Made by a program: the position numbers and the translations under genes
In this document: piece by piece, positions 24,206-32,808 of the stretch
Layout of the letters: every line of letters begins with the position of its first letter
How positions within the stretch are numbered: the first letter of the stretch is position 1
Notes under the pieces: generated by a model
Told to the model about the DNA's origin: nothing
The model's database searches: none
Seen by the model: only the letters and a program-made list of their open reading frames with translations
Origin: Kyrpidia spormannii
GTDB lineage: Bacteria; Bacillota; Bacilli; Kyrpidiales; Kyrpidiaceae
Direction: 5' to 3'
DNA: 64,000 nt
NCBI RefSeq assembly: GCF_002804065.1
Contig: NZ_CP024955.1
Location: 1,302,001-1,366,000 of the forward strand

Positions 24206-25411
24206 TCACCCTGCCTCCGGGCGGAACACCTCCGCAATCTGTTCAAAAGCCCAATCCAACTCTTCTTTTTGAATCACCAAAGGCGGGGCGAACCGGATGG
24301 TCATCTCGTGCGTTTCTTTGCATAAGAGGCCGCGGTCTTTCAACTTTTTGCAATAGGGCCGGGCGGGCGACGTCAATTCCAGGCCGATAAACAGTCCCCG
24401 CCCGCGGACTTCCCGGATGGCCGGGTGGTGGAGGGTTCGTAGTCGGACCAGAAAATATGCTCCGAGTTCTCGGGATCGTTCCACAAGGTTTTCGTCCTCG
24501 ATGACCTGAAGGGCGGTGACAGCCACCGCTGCTGCCAGGGGATTGCCGCCGAAGGTCGATCCGTGGGAACCAGGTTCGAAAACTCCCAAAATGTCATGAT
24601 TTGCGGCCACCGCTGACACCGGGTACACCCCTCCGCCCAGGGCTTTGCCCAGAATATAGAGATCGGGGGTGACATTTTCCCAGTCGCAGGCAAACCACTG
24701 TCCCGTTCGTCCCAGGCCGGTCTGAATTTCATCTGCAGCGAACACAATCCCATTCTCCGTACAAATCCGCCGAACCTCGCGAAGATATCCGTCGGGCGGG
24801 AGGATGATCCCCGCTTCCCCTTGAATCGGTTCGAGAAGCACTCCAGCGGTATGAGGGCCTACAGCTTGGCGCAGGGCCTCGACGTCCCCATAGGGCACGA
24901 CCCGAAAACCCGGGGTGAGGGGGCCGAACCCTTCCTGGTATTCCGGCTCCGAGGAAAAAGAGATCACAGTGGTGGTCCGCCCGTGAAAATTCCCGGCGGC
25001 GACAATAATTTCTGCCTGGTTTTCGGGGACGCCTTTGATTCGATAAGCCCAACGGCGCATGGCTTTGATGGCGGTTTCCACCGCTTCGGTTCCCGTGTTC
25101 ATGGGGAGAATGGTGTCCTTATGAGTCAACTGGGCCAACCGTTCATAGAACAGGCCGAGCTTGTCATTATAAAAGGCCCGGGAGGTTAAGGTGATCCGGT
25201 CCGCCTGGGCTTTGAGGGCCTCGATGATTCGGGGGTGGCGGTGTCCTTGGTTGAGGGCGGAATAAGCGCTCAGCATGTCGAGATAGCGCCGACCCTCTAC
25301 ATCCTCCACCCAAACCCCTTCCCCTTTCGTCAATACAACCGGAAGGGGGTGGTAATTCCGGGCCCCGTATCGGTCTTCGCGTTCGATCATCGAGTTTGCG
25401 AGACTACCCAC
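24206..25411 (-). CDS. rocD: Ornithine--oxo-acid aminotransferase
   Basis: PLP enzyme converting ornithine and 2-oxoglutarate to glutamate-5-semialdehyde and glutamate in arginine/ornithine catabolism. 401 residues, family length. Signatures include [45 protein letters not shown], the aspartate in [14 protein letters not shown] and the PLP lysine in [11 protein letters not shown] 25411 follows AGGAGG. Related class III transaminases cannot be wholly excluded, but the [10 protein letters not shown] motif is typical of RocD. It is divergent from the hydrogenase locus; no sigma-54-type site was found upstream. Confidence 0.94.
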   Translation of the reverse strand: MGSLANSMIEREDRYGARNYHPLPVVLTKGEGVWVEDVEGRRYLDMLSAYSALNQGHRHPRIIEALKAQADRITLTSRAFYNDKLGLFYERLAQLTHKDTILPMNTGTEAVETAIKAMRRWAYRIKGVPENQAEIIVAAGNFHGRTTTVISFSSEPEYQEGFGPLTPGFRVVPYGDVEALRQAVGPHTAGVLLEPIQGEAGIILPPDGYLREVRRICTENGIVFAADEIQTGLGRTGQWFACDWENVTPDLYILGKALGGGVYPVSAVAANHDILGVFEPGSHGSTFGGNPLAAAVAVTALQVIEDENLVERSRELGAYFLVRLRTLHHPAIREVRGRGLFIGLELTSPARPYCKKLKDRGLLCKETHEMTIRFAPPLVIQKEELDWAFEQIAEVFRPEAG

Positions 25412-25591
25412 GTCATTCCCTCCTGAGTTTTCCCATTTTAAAAATGGCTGCCTGGGCAGGATCGCCTGATCAGTCCTCGTTGTGGTGTCGCTCCATCAGT
25501 ATATTCTGCTCCACTACGCCTCATTTCCTCCGGGTTCCTACAGCGGCGGCGAGAAAGTTTCTATGACCGCGGCGGTTACATTCTACGGAAA

Positions 25592-25643
25592 ATAGTACGA
25601 TTGAACTATTGATGATTTCTTTCAGAACATTTATAGTACAATC
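25592..25643. repeat. Pair of direct repeats between rocD and the hydrogenase locus
   Basis: ATAGTACGATT (25592-25602) and ATAGTACAATC (25633-25643) are near-identical and 41 bases apart, about four helical turns, in the divergent region. They may be regulator sites. The second copy overlaps a possible -10 element TACAAT, but no good -35 box was found at normal spacing. Confidence 0.4.
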
Positions 25644-25717
25644 ATCCTAGTCTATTGTTTCCTCAACTTGATCTCAGTCTCCATCCTCGACGAAATTATG
25701 GGAAAGGAGGGCGTGGT

Positions 25718-26314
25718 GTGGCGATGCGCGAAGCTTTGGAGATGACGGCGGATCCCCTTTTGGAGAAGCTGGACGATGTCGAAGTGCAGCGGGCATTGGT
25801 TGCGCTGCTCGACAGACTTCCGGAGTTGGTCGCTATGATCGATGGGGTGGAACGGGCAGCCCATTATGTGCGAGCCGCGGCCTCCGATGAAGGCAATCTC
25901 GAACGCTTTGCCGAGGCGATCCGCGAACCGGTTGACATGGTGAGTCAGAAGATTCGGCCAATGTTAGACGGCCAGGATATGCTGGAGGCTGCGACGGTTT
26001 TGCCAGCATGGCTTCGTCTGATGACCGAGATGGCCCATTCGGCGGACGCCATCTCCGCCGGGCTCAAAACGTTACGCCAACTGGAGCAGGCGGGGTTGCT
26101 CCGGGCGTTGCAGGCGTTGGGGGATGCGATTCGCCCGGGCGTTTTGGACGACTTGGTCCAAGTGGTGGGGCGTTCCATTCGGGAAGCTGATCAGGATACG
26201 ACGGTGATTTCGGTGTTTGGCATTCTGCGCATGTTGAAAGAGCCGGCGGTGCAGCGCCTGCTGCGGGTTGTGTCTACGATGTTGCGCAACTTGTCTGAAA
26301 ACCAAAAAAGTTGA
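25718..26314 (+). CDS. DUF1641 protein at the head of the hydrogenase locus
   Basis: A 198-residue, almost wholly helical protein without signal peptide or membrane span. Its C-terminal segment VISVFGILRMLKEPAVQRLLRVVSTML is the DUF1641 core, amphipathic enough to contact a membrane or partner. DUF1641 genes often sit beside formate dehydrogenase or hydrogenase genes; their role is unclear. GTG 25718 follows AAAGGAGG at 7 bases. hupS begins 73 bases downstream in the same direction with no terminator seen, so co-transcription is likely. Confidence 0.85.
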   Translation: MAMREALEMTADPLLEKLDDVEVQRALVALLDRLPELVAMIDGVERAAHYVRAAASDEGNLERFAEAIREPVDMVSQKIRPMLDGQDMLEAATVLPAWLRLMTEMAHSADAISAGLKTLRQLEQAGLLRALQALGDAIRPGVLDDLVQVVGRSIREADQDTTVISVFGILRMLKEPAVQRLLRVVSTMLRNLSENQKS

Positions 26315-26387
26315 GAACAATATCACCGTACTTGTCTGATTGTAGGCACCTTTACGGATCATCGATCTATCCATAGGGGGGAATCAC

Positions 26388-27407
26388 GTGGGACTGACGT
26401 TATTTTGGTTGCAGGCCCAGGCGTGCAGCGGCAACACCATGTCATTGCTCAACGCCGAAGAGCCGGATTTGACGGAATTCATCACCCGTTACGACGTGGA
26501 TGTGTTGTACCACCCCTCCCTATCGCCCATCTGGGGGGAGCAGGTGCACCGATTGCTTCGCCAATTGGCCAATGAAGAAATCAAGCTCGATATTTTCGTC
26601 GTGGAAGGGGCCATTCCCCTTGGGCCGAATGGGACGGGGTTGTACAACACCTTTGCCGACCGCCCCATTAAGGACATCGTGCAGGAACTGGCGGCTGTGG
26701 CGGAATACGTGGTGGCGGTGGGCGATTGCGCCACCCACGGGGGATTTCCGGCCATGGATCCGAATCCCACCGATGCCGTGGGGCTTCAATACTTAAATAA
26801 ACAGCACGGGGGTCTTCTCGGGGCCGAGTATCGATCCCGGGCGGGGTTGCCCGTGGTGAACATCACCGGCTGTCCGGCTCATCCGGACTGGCAGTTGCAG
26901 ACCTTGATGGCTATTGCCGAGGGGCTCGGGCCGCTCCTCGAATTGGACGAATATGCGCGTCCACGGGCTTTCTATGGAAAGATGACCCACACGGGGTGCA
27001 CCAATAACGAGTACTACGACCACAAACATTCCGTAAAGAGTTTCACGCAACAAGGTTGTCTCTTCTTTGACAAAGGCTGCCGGGGACCGTACACGCATTC
27101 GGACTGCAACGTGCGGTTGTGGAATCGGCAATCGAGCAAGACCCGGGTGGGATCACCGTGTCTCGGATGTACGGACATCGGGTGGCCCAACGAGAACTAT
27201 TCGGTGGAGCGGCCTTTTTATAGCCGGGAGCAGTTGACCCCGATGCGGGAAGATTCCCGGGTTCTGCCCTATGGCCTCGGGAAGATCTTCAGTTATGTGG
27301 CGACTCCGGCGGAACTGGAAGAGCGAAAGGTGCTCTTCAGTCCTGAGGTGGATCGTCGGCCCCAAAATCTGGTGGGGATTGAAGAGATCAAGGTGCTGAG
27401 CGACTGA
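26388..27407 (+). CDS. hupS: [NiFe] hydrogenase small subunit (group 2a-like)
   Basis: Electron-transfer subunit of an uptake hydrogenase, 339 residues. It starts directly with LTLFWLQAQACSGNTMSLLNAEEP and lacks a Tat signal, so the enzyme is cytoplasmic, as in group 2. Cysteines for the proximal cluster (ACSGN, GDCATHGG, ITGCPAHP) and for the medial and distal clusters (CTNNEYYDH, CLFFDKGCRGP, CLGCTDIGWP) are in place. ATG/GTG 26388 follows AGGGGGGAA. hupL follows after 42 bases. The group assignment is from motif similarity to HupS-type proteins, not from a tree. Confidence 0.95.
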   Translation: MGLTLFWLQAQACSGNTMSLLNAEEPDLTEFITRYDVDVLYHPSLSPIWGEQVHRLLRQLANEEIKLDIFVVEGAIPLGPNGTGLYNTFADRPIKDIVQELAAVAEYVVAVGDCATHGGFPAMDPNPTDAVGLQYLNKQHGGLLGAEYRSRAGLPVVNITGCPAHPDWQLQTLMAIAEGLGPLLELDEYARPRAFYGKMTHTGCTNNEYYDHKHSVKSFTQQGCLFFDKGCRGPYTHSDCNVRLWNRQSSKTRVGSPCLGCTDIGWPNENYSVERPFYSREQLTPMREDSRVLPYGLGKIFSYVATPAELEERKVLFSPEVDRRPQNLVGIEEIKVLSD

Positions 27408-27449
27408 AGGAATTGCGAAAAGCTATCGATGAATCGATAGAAGGGGAGG

Positions 27450-29051
27450 ATGTCCGTGGCGGAAGGAGCCCAGATGTCGGCGGCAAAAACAAAGGGGCAG
27501 CAGCGAATTCGGATCAGCCCGGCCGGTCGGGTGGAGGGCGATCTGGATTTTGAAGTTGACATTAAAGACGGCCGGGTCACCCGAGCTGAGGCCCGGGCGG
27601 TGATGTTCCGGGGGTTCGAAAAGATCCTTAAAGGGAAAGATTCATGGCTCGGCATTACCATGACGCCCCGGATTTGTGGAATCTGCGGGATCGGGCACAT
27701 CACCAGCGCCGTCAAACTGGTGGATATGGCCAGCGGCAACGGGATCGGCGGGGTGGATCTACCGATTCAGGCCAGGATCGTGCGCAATATCGTCGGATCG
27801 ACGGAGAGCCACATGAGCGGGATCCGGCATCATTGGTTGCTGTTCGGGCCGGATATGGTTAACGAAGCTTACTCCGGGTGGAGTGAGTACGAGAAGCTCA
27901 AGGAGCGCATGCAACCCTTTACGGGGACCTCGTACCGAGCCGCGGTGGCCTGGTCGAAAAAGGCCGTGGAAATCACCGCGATTTTTGCCGGTCAACAGCC
28001 GCATCCCGCCTCCTTTGTCCCCGGCGGTGTGACCAGCAGCCCGACCCTTGGGGATATCACCAAATCCCTGGGCATTTTGCAAGATGTCCGGGAACATTTT
28101 ATCGAAAAGCATATTTTGCACGGGAAATTAGAGGATTACCTAGCGATCCGCACTTGGGAGGACCTCCAGGAATGGCTCGGCCGCGGGGATCACGAAGACA
28201 GTGACCTGGGGTTGTTCATCCGGCAAGCCCTGCATTTCGGCTGGCACACCTGGGGCCGGGGAACGGGGTATTTTCTTGGGTACCCCTCTTACGAGACGGA
28301 GCCGGGCCAGTTTTGGTATCCGGGTGGTTTGTACTCCAGCGCCTTCATGTACAATGGCACGTACGAGCCCGTGGGGGATCCGCTGGAGTTCCAACAGCAG
28401 ATCATGGAGCACCACGCCCACTCCTTCTATCAGGGCGAGGGACCGTTCCACCCGTCCCAGGGGCAGACCGAGCCGATTGCTGATCTCCAGAATCCGGGGG
28501 ACAAATATTCCTTTGCCAAGGCGCCCCGGTTCCGGGGGCTGGCGGTGGAGGTGGGACCCTTCGCCCGGTTGCTCACTCAGGGAGATCCCCTGATCCGGGA
28601 TATGGAGAAGAAACTCGGTCCCAGCGTGTTTTTGCGCCAGTTCGCCCGGATTCACGAAATTATGACCGGGCATGTGGTCATTCGGGATTGGATTAAATCC
28701 GTTCATCCTAAAGGACCCTTTTACCGGGAAACGCCCCGATTGGTCAAAGATGGGATGTTTTTCGGCTGGCACGAGGTGCATCGGGGAGCTTTGGCCCACT
28801 GGGCGGAATTCAAAGATAACCGGATCGTGAACTACCAGATCATTGCACCGACTACCTGGAATATCGGCCCCCGGGACGCCTTGGATCAGCCCGGAGCCGT
28901 GGAGCAGACGGTGATGGACATCCCGGTGGAGGACCCGACCAATCCCGTGGGCTTGCAGCATGCCCTGCGGTCTTACGACCTGTGCCTGGTCTGCACGGTG
29001 CACGCCGTGCAGGGCGGCCGGGAGGTCCAGCGGTTCACCTTGGGGTTGTGA
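27450..29051 (+). CDS. hupL: [NiFe] hydrogenase large (catalytic) subunit
   Basis: Carries the Ni-Fe active site that splits H2; 533 residues. N-terminal motif RICGICGIGH supplies two cysteine ligands; the C-terminal pair is in DLCLVCTVH, where the family usually has DPCxxCxxH. The 15 residues after that His (AVQGGREVQRFTLGL) are the expected extension removed by the maturation protease encoded next. ATG 27450 almost touches GGGGAGG; GTG 27456 has better spacing and ATG 27474 has its own GGAAGGAG, so the start is uncertain by a few codons. Confidence 0.96.
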   Translation: MSVAEGAQMSAAKTKGQQRIRISPAGRVEGDLDFEVDIKDGRVTRAEARAVMFRGFEKILKGKDSWLGITMTPRICGICGIGHITSAVKLVDMASGNGIGGVDLPIQARIVRNIVGSTESHMSGIRHHWLLFGPDMVNEAYSGWSEYEKLKERMQPFTGTSYRAAVAWSKKAVEITAIFAGQQPHPASFVPGGVTSSPTLGDITKSLGILQDVREHFIEKHILHGKLEDYLAIRTWEDLQEWLGRGDHEDSDLGLFIRQALHFGWHTWGRGTGYFLGYPSYETEPGQFWYPGGLYSSAFMYNGTYEPVGDPLEFQQQIMEHHAHSFYQGEGPFHPSQGQTEPIADLQNPGDKYSFAKAPRFRGLAVEVGPFARLLTQGDPLIRDMEKKLGPSVFLRQFARIHEIMTGHVVIRDWIKSVHPKGPFYRETPRLVKDGMFFGWHEVHRGALAHWAEFKDNRIVNYQIIAPTTWNIGPRDALDQPGAVEQTVMDIPVEDPTNPVGLQHALRSYDLCLVCTVHAVQGGREVQRFTLGL

Positions 29052-29067
29052 GGGGTCTAAAGCGAGG

Positions 29068-29550
29068 ATGTTGCAGCCGATCCACATGATTTTCTTGGGC
29101 AATCCCTTGTGGGGAGATGACGGGGCGGGGACATACCTGCTCCGTCGTTTCTCTCGTCTTCGGGAATCCCGGGGGAGTTTGTCTCGTCAAGGTCGACCCG
29201 TGGTGCTGATCGATGGGGGAACGGGGGGATTGAATTTGCTTAATGCCTTCGATGGGGCCGGACGCATTGAGGTGTTCGATGCGGTGCAGAGTGGGGGGCA
29301 CCCTGGGGAGGTGTACCGGATTCCGGGAAGGCAGGTGGAGTTCTGGCCGGCCCGGTCCTCCCACGATTTCGGCATTGAGCAGGTGATTCGCCTGTACTGC
29401 GAGATCAGCCCGGATCCTCTGGATCTCGATGATATCGTACTCTATGGGATTGAAGTCAAAGGCCTTGAGTTCGGGGAGTCTTTGTCGCCACCCGTCCAAC
29501 AGGCCTGCGATCGATTGTTCAACCGCCTCGTGGAGGAGCTTGATCCGTGA
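29068..29550 (+). CDS. hupD: Hydrogenase maturation endopeptidase (HybD/HupD family)
   Basis: Ni-dependent protease that removes the C-terminal tail of the large subunit after cofactor insertion. 160 residues. Conserved parts are FLGNPLWGDDGAGTYLLRRF with the metal-binding acidic residue, LIDGGTGGLNLL, and SSHDFGIEQVI with the conserved His. ATG 29068 lies 17 bases after hupL. The end overlaps the next gene by 4 bases (GTGA). Confidence 0.92.
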   Translation: MLQPIHMIFLGNPLWGDDGAGTYLLRRFSRLRESRGSLSRQGRPVVLIDGGTGGLNLLNAFDGAGRIEVFDAVQSGGHPGEVYRIPGRQVEFWPARSSHDFGIEQVIRLYCEISPDPLDLDDIVLYGIEVKGLEFGESLSPPVQQACDRLFNRLVEELDP

Positions 29551-29978
29551 AGAAAGACACATGGCATGGGTGGGTGGAAGAGTATCTCGCCGGGGGGGAG
29601 TTTGCGGGGGGATACGGAAGGCCGGAGCGAACGGATGAAGATGGGGCATGGGTAAGGGCGCGGGAGACGCTAGGTGCTTGGCTGGCAGGACATGTTGAAG
29701 AGGTCGCCGGGGAGGAACCCGATAGGGGGAAGTTGCGCGAATCTGTTGAGGAGATGCTGTACCGATTGGCGCTCTCCGGGGCGGGGAGCGCGGAATTGGA
29801 TCGGCACCTCGGGGTGCTCAAGGCGTTCTCCGCCTGGTGCGTTGCCGCGGGAAAGTTGTCCTTCGATTTTGCCGGTGACATTCCCTGGATAGGTGAAACG
29901 GATCCCGGACTTGTCGCGCATATTCGCGGAAAATGGGCTTTGAACGATCGATTTTATGGCATCGAGGAGAATGGTTGA
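29547..29978 (+). CDS. Unknown hydrogenase-operon protein (143 aa)
   Basis: GTG 29547 overlaps the protease stop, so it is translationally coupled into the operon. The product is acidic and helical (GKLRESVEEMLYRLALSGAG, ELDRHLGVLKAFSAWCVAAGKL), with one cysteine and a Trp/Phe-rich tail (WALNDRFYGIEENG). No membrane helix, signal peptide or metal motif is visible. I recognise no hup, hox or hyp family. Its place between the protease and hypC suggests an assembly, stability or interaction role, which is inference only. Confidence 0.8.
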   Translation: MKKDTWHGWVEEYLAGGEFAGGYGRPERTDEDGAWVRARETLGAWLAGHVEEVAGEEPDRGKLRESVEEMLYRLALSGAGSAELDRHLGVLKAFSAWCVAAGKLSFDFAGDIPWIGETDPGLVAHIRGKWALNDRFYGIEENG

Positions 29979-29993
29979 AGGGAGGGATTCGGG

Positions 29994-30254
29994 ATGTGTT
30001 TGGCAGTACCGGGGCAAATCCTGTCCATCGAAGGGGAAGGGCGCACGGCCATGGTGGACATGGGCGGGGTGAAGCGACGGGTGAGTCTGGAGCTTTTGGA
30101 CGATGTCCGGGTGGGTCAATATGTGCTGGTGCACGTAGGGTTTGCCCTCCAAACGATCGACGAGGCCGAAGCCCGGGAGACCCTTGAGATACTGGAAACG
30201 TATTTTCGAGAGGAGTTGGAGGCGGAGACGGGAGGAGGTGATCCGAGGGGATGA
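29994..30254 (+). CDS. hypC: Hydrogenase assembly chaperone HypC
   Basis: Small chaperone of 86 residues that carries the Fe(CN)2CO unit with HypD and delivers it to the large subunit. The N-terminal MCLAVPGQIL contains the essential Cys2. The mid-section MVDMGGVKRRVSLELLDDVRVGQYVLVHVGFAL is typical. ATG follows GGGAGGGATTCGGG. It overlaps hypD by 4 bases. Confidence 0.96.
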   Translation: MCLAVPGQILSIEGEGRTAMVDMGGVKRRVSLELLDDVRVGQYVLVHVGFALQTIDEAEARETLEILETYFREELEAETGGGDPRG

Positions 30255-31369
30255 AGTACGTCGACGAGTATCGGGACCCGGCGATGGCCGAACATCTGAT
30301 TGAGGAGATCAGAAGACTGGCTGAGGAGCCGATTTCCATCATGGAGATCTGCGGCGGGCACACCCATGCGATTTTTCGCGCGGGGATCGACCAAGTGCTG
30401 GAGCCGCAGATTCGTTTTCTCCACGGTCCCGGATGTCCGGTATGCGTGACGCCCATTGAAAAAATCGATCGCGCCATTGCCCTGGCCAGGCGACCGAAGA
30501 CGATCATCGCCACCTACGGGGATATGTTGCGGGTGCCGGGGTCTGAGTCGACACTCCTGAAGGAGAAGGCCAAGGGCGCCCAGGTCAAAATGGTCTATTC
30601 CAGTCTTGATGCCGTGGCCTTGGCGGAAAAACACCCGGACTTCGAAGTGGTGTTTTTTGCGGTGGGGTTTGAGACGACCATTCCGGCCAATGGCTTCAGC
30701 ATTTTGCGCGCCCGGGAGCTGGGTCTTCGGAACTATTCCGTGTTGTGTAACCACGTTTTGGTTCCGCCGGTGATCCGGTTTTTGCTGGAGGATCCGGATG
30801 TGCAAATCGATGCCTTCATCGGCCCCGGTCACGTGGGGACGGTGGTGGGCAGTGAAGATTACCGGTTTATTGCAGAAGAGTTTGGCCGGCCGGTGGTGAT
30901 CTCCGGCTTTGAGCCCAACGATATTCTCCAGTCGGTGTACATGATTCTCAAACAGCGTCAAGAAGGGCGTCGCCAAGTGGAGATCCAGTACTCCCGGGCG
31001 GTGAAGCCCGAGGGCAATGTCCGGGCCCGGGCTGTCCTCAACCGGATTTTTGAGCCCGTGGATCAAGAGTGGCGGGGCATCGGGACGATCCCTCGAAGCG
31101 GAATGGCGATCCGGGAGGAGTTTCGGGACTACGATGCGGAATTTAAGTTTCAATCGGCGCTCACCCTCTCCCCGGCCCAGGAATCCCCGGCTTGCATTTG
31201 CGGAGAGATCACAAAAGGTGTGAAAGAGCCCTGGCAGTGCGAATCCTTTGGCACGGCTTGCACTCCGGACAATCCCATCGGGACCTGCATGGTGTCTTCG
31301 GAAGGGACGTGTGCCGCTTATTACAAATATCAGTTTCTAAAACGGGCGGCAGGAGGGATGTTGGGCTGA
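30251..31369 (+). CDS. hypD: Hydrogenase formation protein HypD
   Basis: Iron-sulfur scaffold for assembly of the Fe(CN)2CO group, 372 residues. Motifs: EICGGHTHAI, LHGPGCPVCVTP, VGFETTIPAN, and the C-terminal cysteine set CICGEI, WQCESFGTACTPDNPIGTCMV and EGTCAAYY that holds a [4Fe-4S] cluster. The ATG overlaps the hypC stop, and the stop overlaps the hypE start by one base. Confidence 0.97.
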   Translation: MKYVDEYRDPAMAEHLIEEIRRLAEEPISIMEICGGHTHAIFRAGIDQVLEPQIRFLHGPGCPVCVTPIEKIDRAIALARRPKTIIATYGDMLRVPGSESTLLKEKAKGAQVKMVYSSLDAVALAEKHPDFEVVFFAVGFETTIPANGFSILRARELGLRNYSVLCNHVLVPPVIRFLLEDPDVQIDAFIGPGHVGTVVGSEDYRFIAEEFGRPVVISGFEPNDILQSVYMILKQRQEGRRQVEIQYSRAVKPEGNVRARAVLNRIFEPVDQEWRGIGTIPRSGMAIREEFRDYDAEFKFQSALTLSPAQESPACICGEITKGVKEPWQCESFGTACTPDNPIGTCMVSSEGTCAAYYKYQFLKRAAGGMLG

Positions 31370-32409
31370 TGGAGGAACGACGGACGCCACCTCGGGCGCA
31401 TACCCTTCCGGAAACCATTCAGTTGGCTCATGGAACCGGGGGGCGCCTGACCCACCAACTGATCGAACAATTGTTTCTGGAATATTTTAGAAATCCATAC
31501 TTGGAAGGGATGAATGACCAAGCGATTCTGCCCGGAGAAGGGGGGCGCTTGGCCATGTCCACGGACGCTTTTGTGGTGAAACCGTATCGTTTTCCCGGCG
31601 GCAATATCGGCGACCTGGCCGTCAATGGCACGGTGAACGACCTGGTGGTCGGGGGAGCGACCCCACTTTATCTGAGTGCTTCGTTTATCTTGGAAGAAGG
31701 GTTGCCGGTCCGGGATTTGGTTGAAGTGGTGGAGTCTATGGCAGCGGCGTCCGCGGTGGCCGGGGTACAGGTGGTGACCGGGGACACGAAGGTGGTGGAG
31801 AGAGGTTCTGCGGACGGGCTGTACATCACCACCTCCGGGATCGGTCGGATCCCGGAAGGGATCGACTGGGGACCGCACCGGATCCGGGAAGGGGATGTGG
31901 TGATCCTTTCCGGCAGTGTCGGAGACCACGGAGCCAGCGTGATGATCGAACGATTCGAGATGGAATTCGACACCCAGATTGAAAGCGATACCGCTTGTTT
32001 GCGGGATTTGGTGGAAGCGGTGCGGGATGTTCCCGGGATTCGCTGCATGCGGGATCCCACCCGAGGAGGGCTCGCGACGACCCTGAACGAGTTGTCCCAA
32101 AGCAGCGGGTTGAATCTGCGCATTCGGGAACGGGACGTACCGATCCGGGATGAGGTGCGGGGGCTTTGCGAGGCCCTGGGGATTGATCCGCTTTATGTGG
32201 CCAACGAAGGGAAGCTCGTGTGTGTGGTGGCGCCGGAAGAGGCCGAAGAGGTGGTCCGGAGGATGAGGCGGGTCAAGGAAGGGCGCGAGGCGCGTATCAT
32301 CGGGGAAGTCACCGGGGAGCTCCCGGGGTTGGCGAGCCTTGAGACTCTCTTGGGTGCGGTGCGGGTGTTGGATCTGTTGGCGGTGGAGCAACTGCCGCGA
32401 ATCTGCTGA
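31369..32409 (+). CDS. hypE: Carbamoyl dehydratase HypE
   Basis: Converts the carbamoyl group placed on its C-terminal cysteine by HypF into a thiocyanate, the source of the cyanide ligands. 346 residues ending in the diagnostic PRIC. PurM-like ATP-binding features include LAHGTGGRLTHQLI, LAMSTDAFVV, and MRDPTRGGLATTLNEL. ATG 31369 overlaps the hypD TGA. Confidence 0.97.
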   Translation: MEERRTPPRAHTLPETIQLAHGTGGRLTHQLIEQLFLEYFRNPYLEGMNDQAILPGEGGRLAMSTDAFVVKPYRFPGGNIGDLAVNGTVNDLVVGGATPLYLSASFILEEGLPVRDLVEVVESMAAASAVAGVQVVTGDTKVVERGSADGLYITTSGIGRIPEGIDWGPHRIREGDVVILSGSVGDHGASVMIERFEMEFDTQIESDTACLRDLVEAVRDVPGIRCMRDPTRGGLATTLNELSQSSGLNLRIRERDVPIRDEVRGLCEALGIDPLYVANEGKLVCVVAPEEAEEVVRRMRRVKEGREARIIGEVTGELPGLASLETLLGAVRVLDLLAVEQLPRIC

Positions 32410-32424
32410 CCTGGGGTGGAGGGG

Positions 32425-32808
32425 ATGCACGAGCTGAGCATTGCGGAGAGCATCGTGACCATTGCTGCGGAAGAAGCGGCCCGCCTGGGTTCCCGGGTTC
32501 GGTCGGCGGTGGTTCGGGTGGGGCGGTTGGTTCAGATCGAACCTGAGAATTTGCTTTTCTGCCTCGGCATCCTGCGGGAAGACCGGGAGGAGACCCGGGG
32601 GGCGGAGTTCACTATTGAAGAGGAGTCCCTTCAATTGTTGTGTCGCGAGTGTGGGCATAAAACTGTGACTTCTGAGGTGGTTTTTGCGTGCGCTGCGTGC
32701 CGGTCGTCCAAGGTGGACGTGGTGGCCGGCGATGCGTTGGAGATTTTGTCCATGGAGGTGGATGTCGGTGAAAGTGGATGTGAACCGGAGTGTCCTGGAA
32801 GCCAATAA
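32425..32808 (+). CDS. hypA: Hydrogenase nickel-insertion protein HypA
   Basis: Nickel metallochaperone of 127 residues that works with HypB. The N-terminus MHELSIAE provides the Ni-binding His2; the zinc site is CREC with CAAC. ATG 32425 follows GGTGGAGGGG and matches the family start exactly. It overlaps the start region of hypB by about 40 bases. Confidence 0.96.
   Translation: MHELSIAESIVTIAAEEAARLGSRVRSAVVRVGRLVQIEPENLLFCLGILREDREETRGAEFTIEEESLQLLCRECGHKTVTSEVVFACAACRSSKVDVVAGDALEILSMEVDVGESGCEPECPGSQ

Noticed and set aside
25412-25560. Sigma-54 promoter for rocD
   Set aside because: No GG-N10-GC element in the TGGCAC-N5-TTGCA form at a suitable distance.
28140-29102. 320-codon open frame on the minus strand
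   Set aside because: Antisense to hupL, with composition typical of high-GC shadows.
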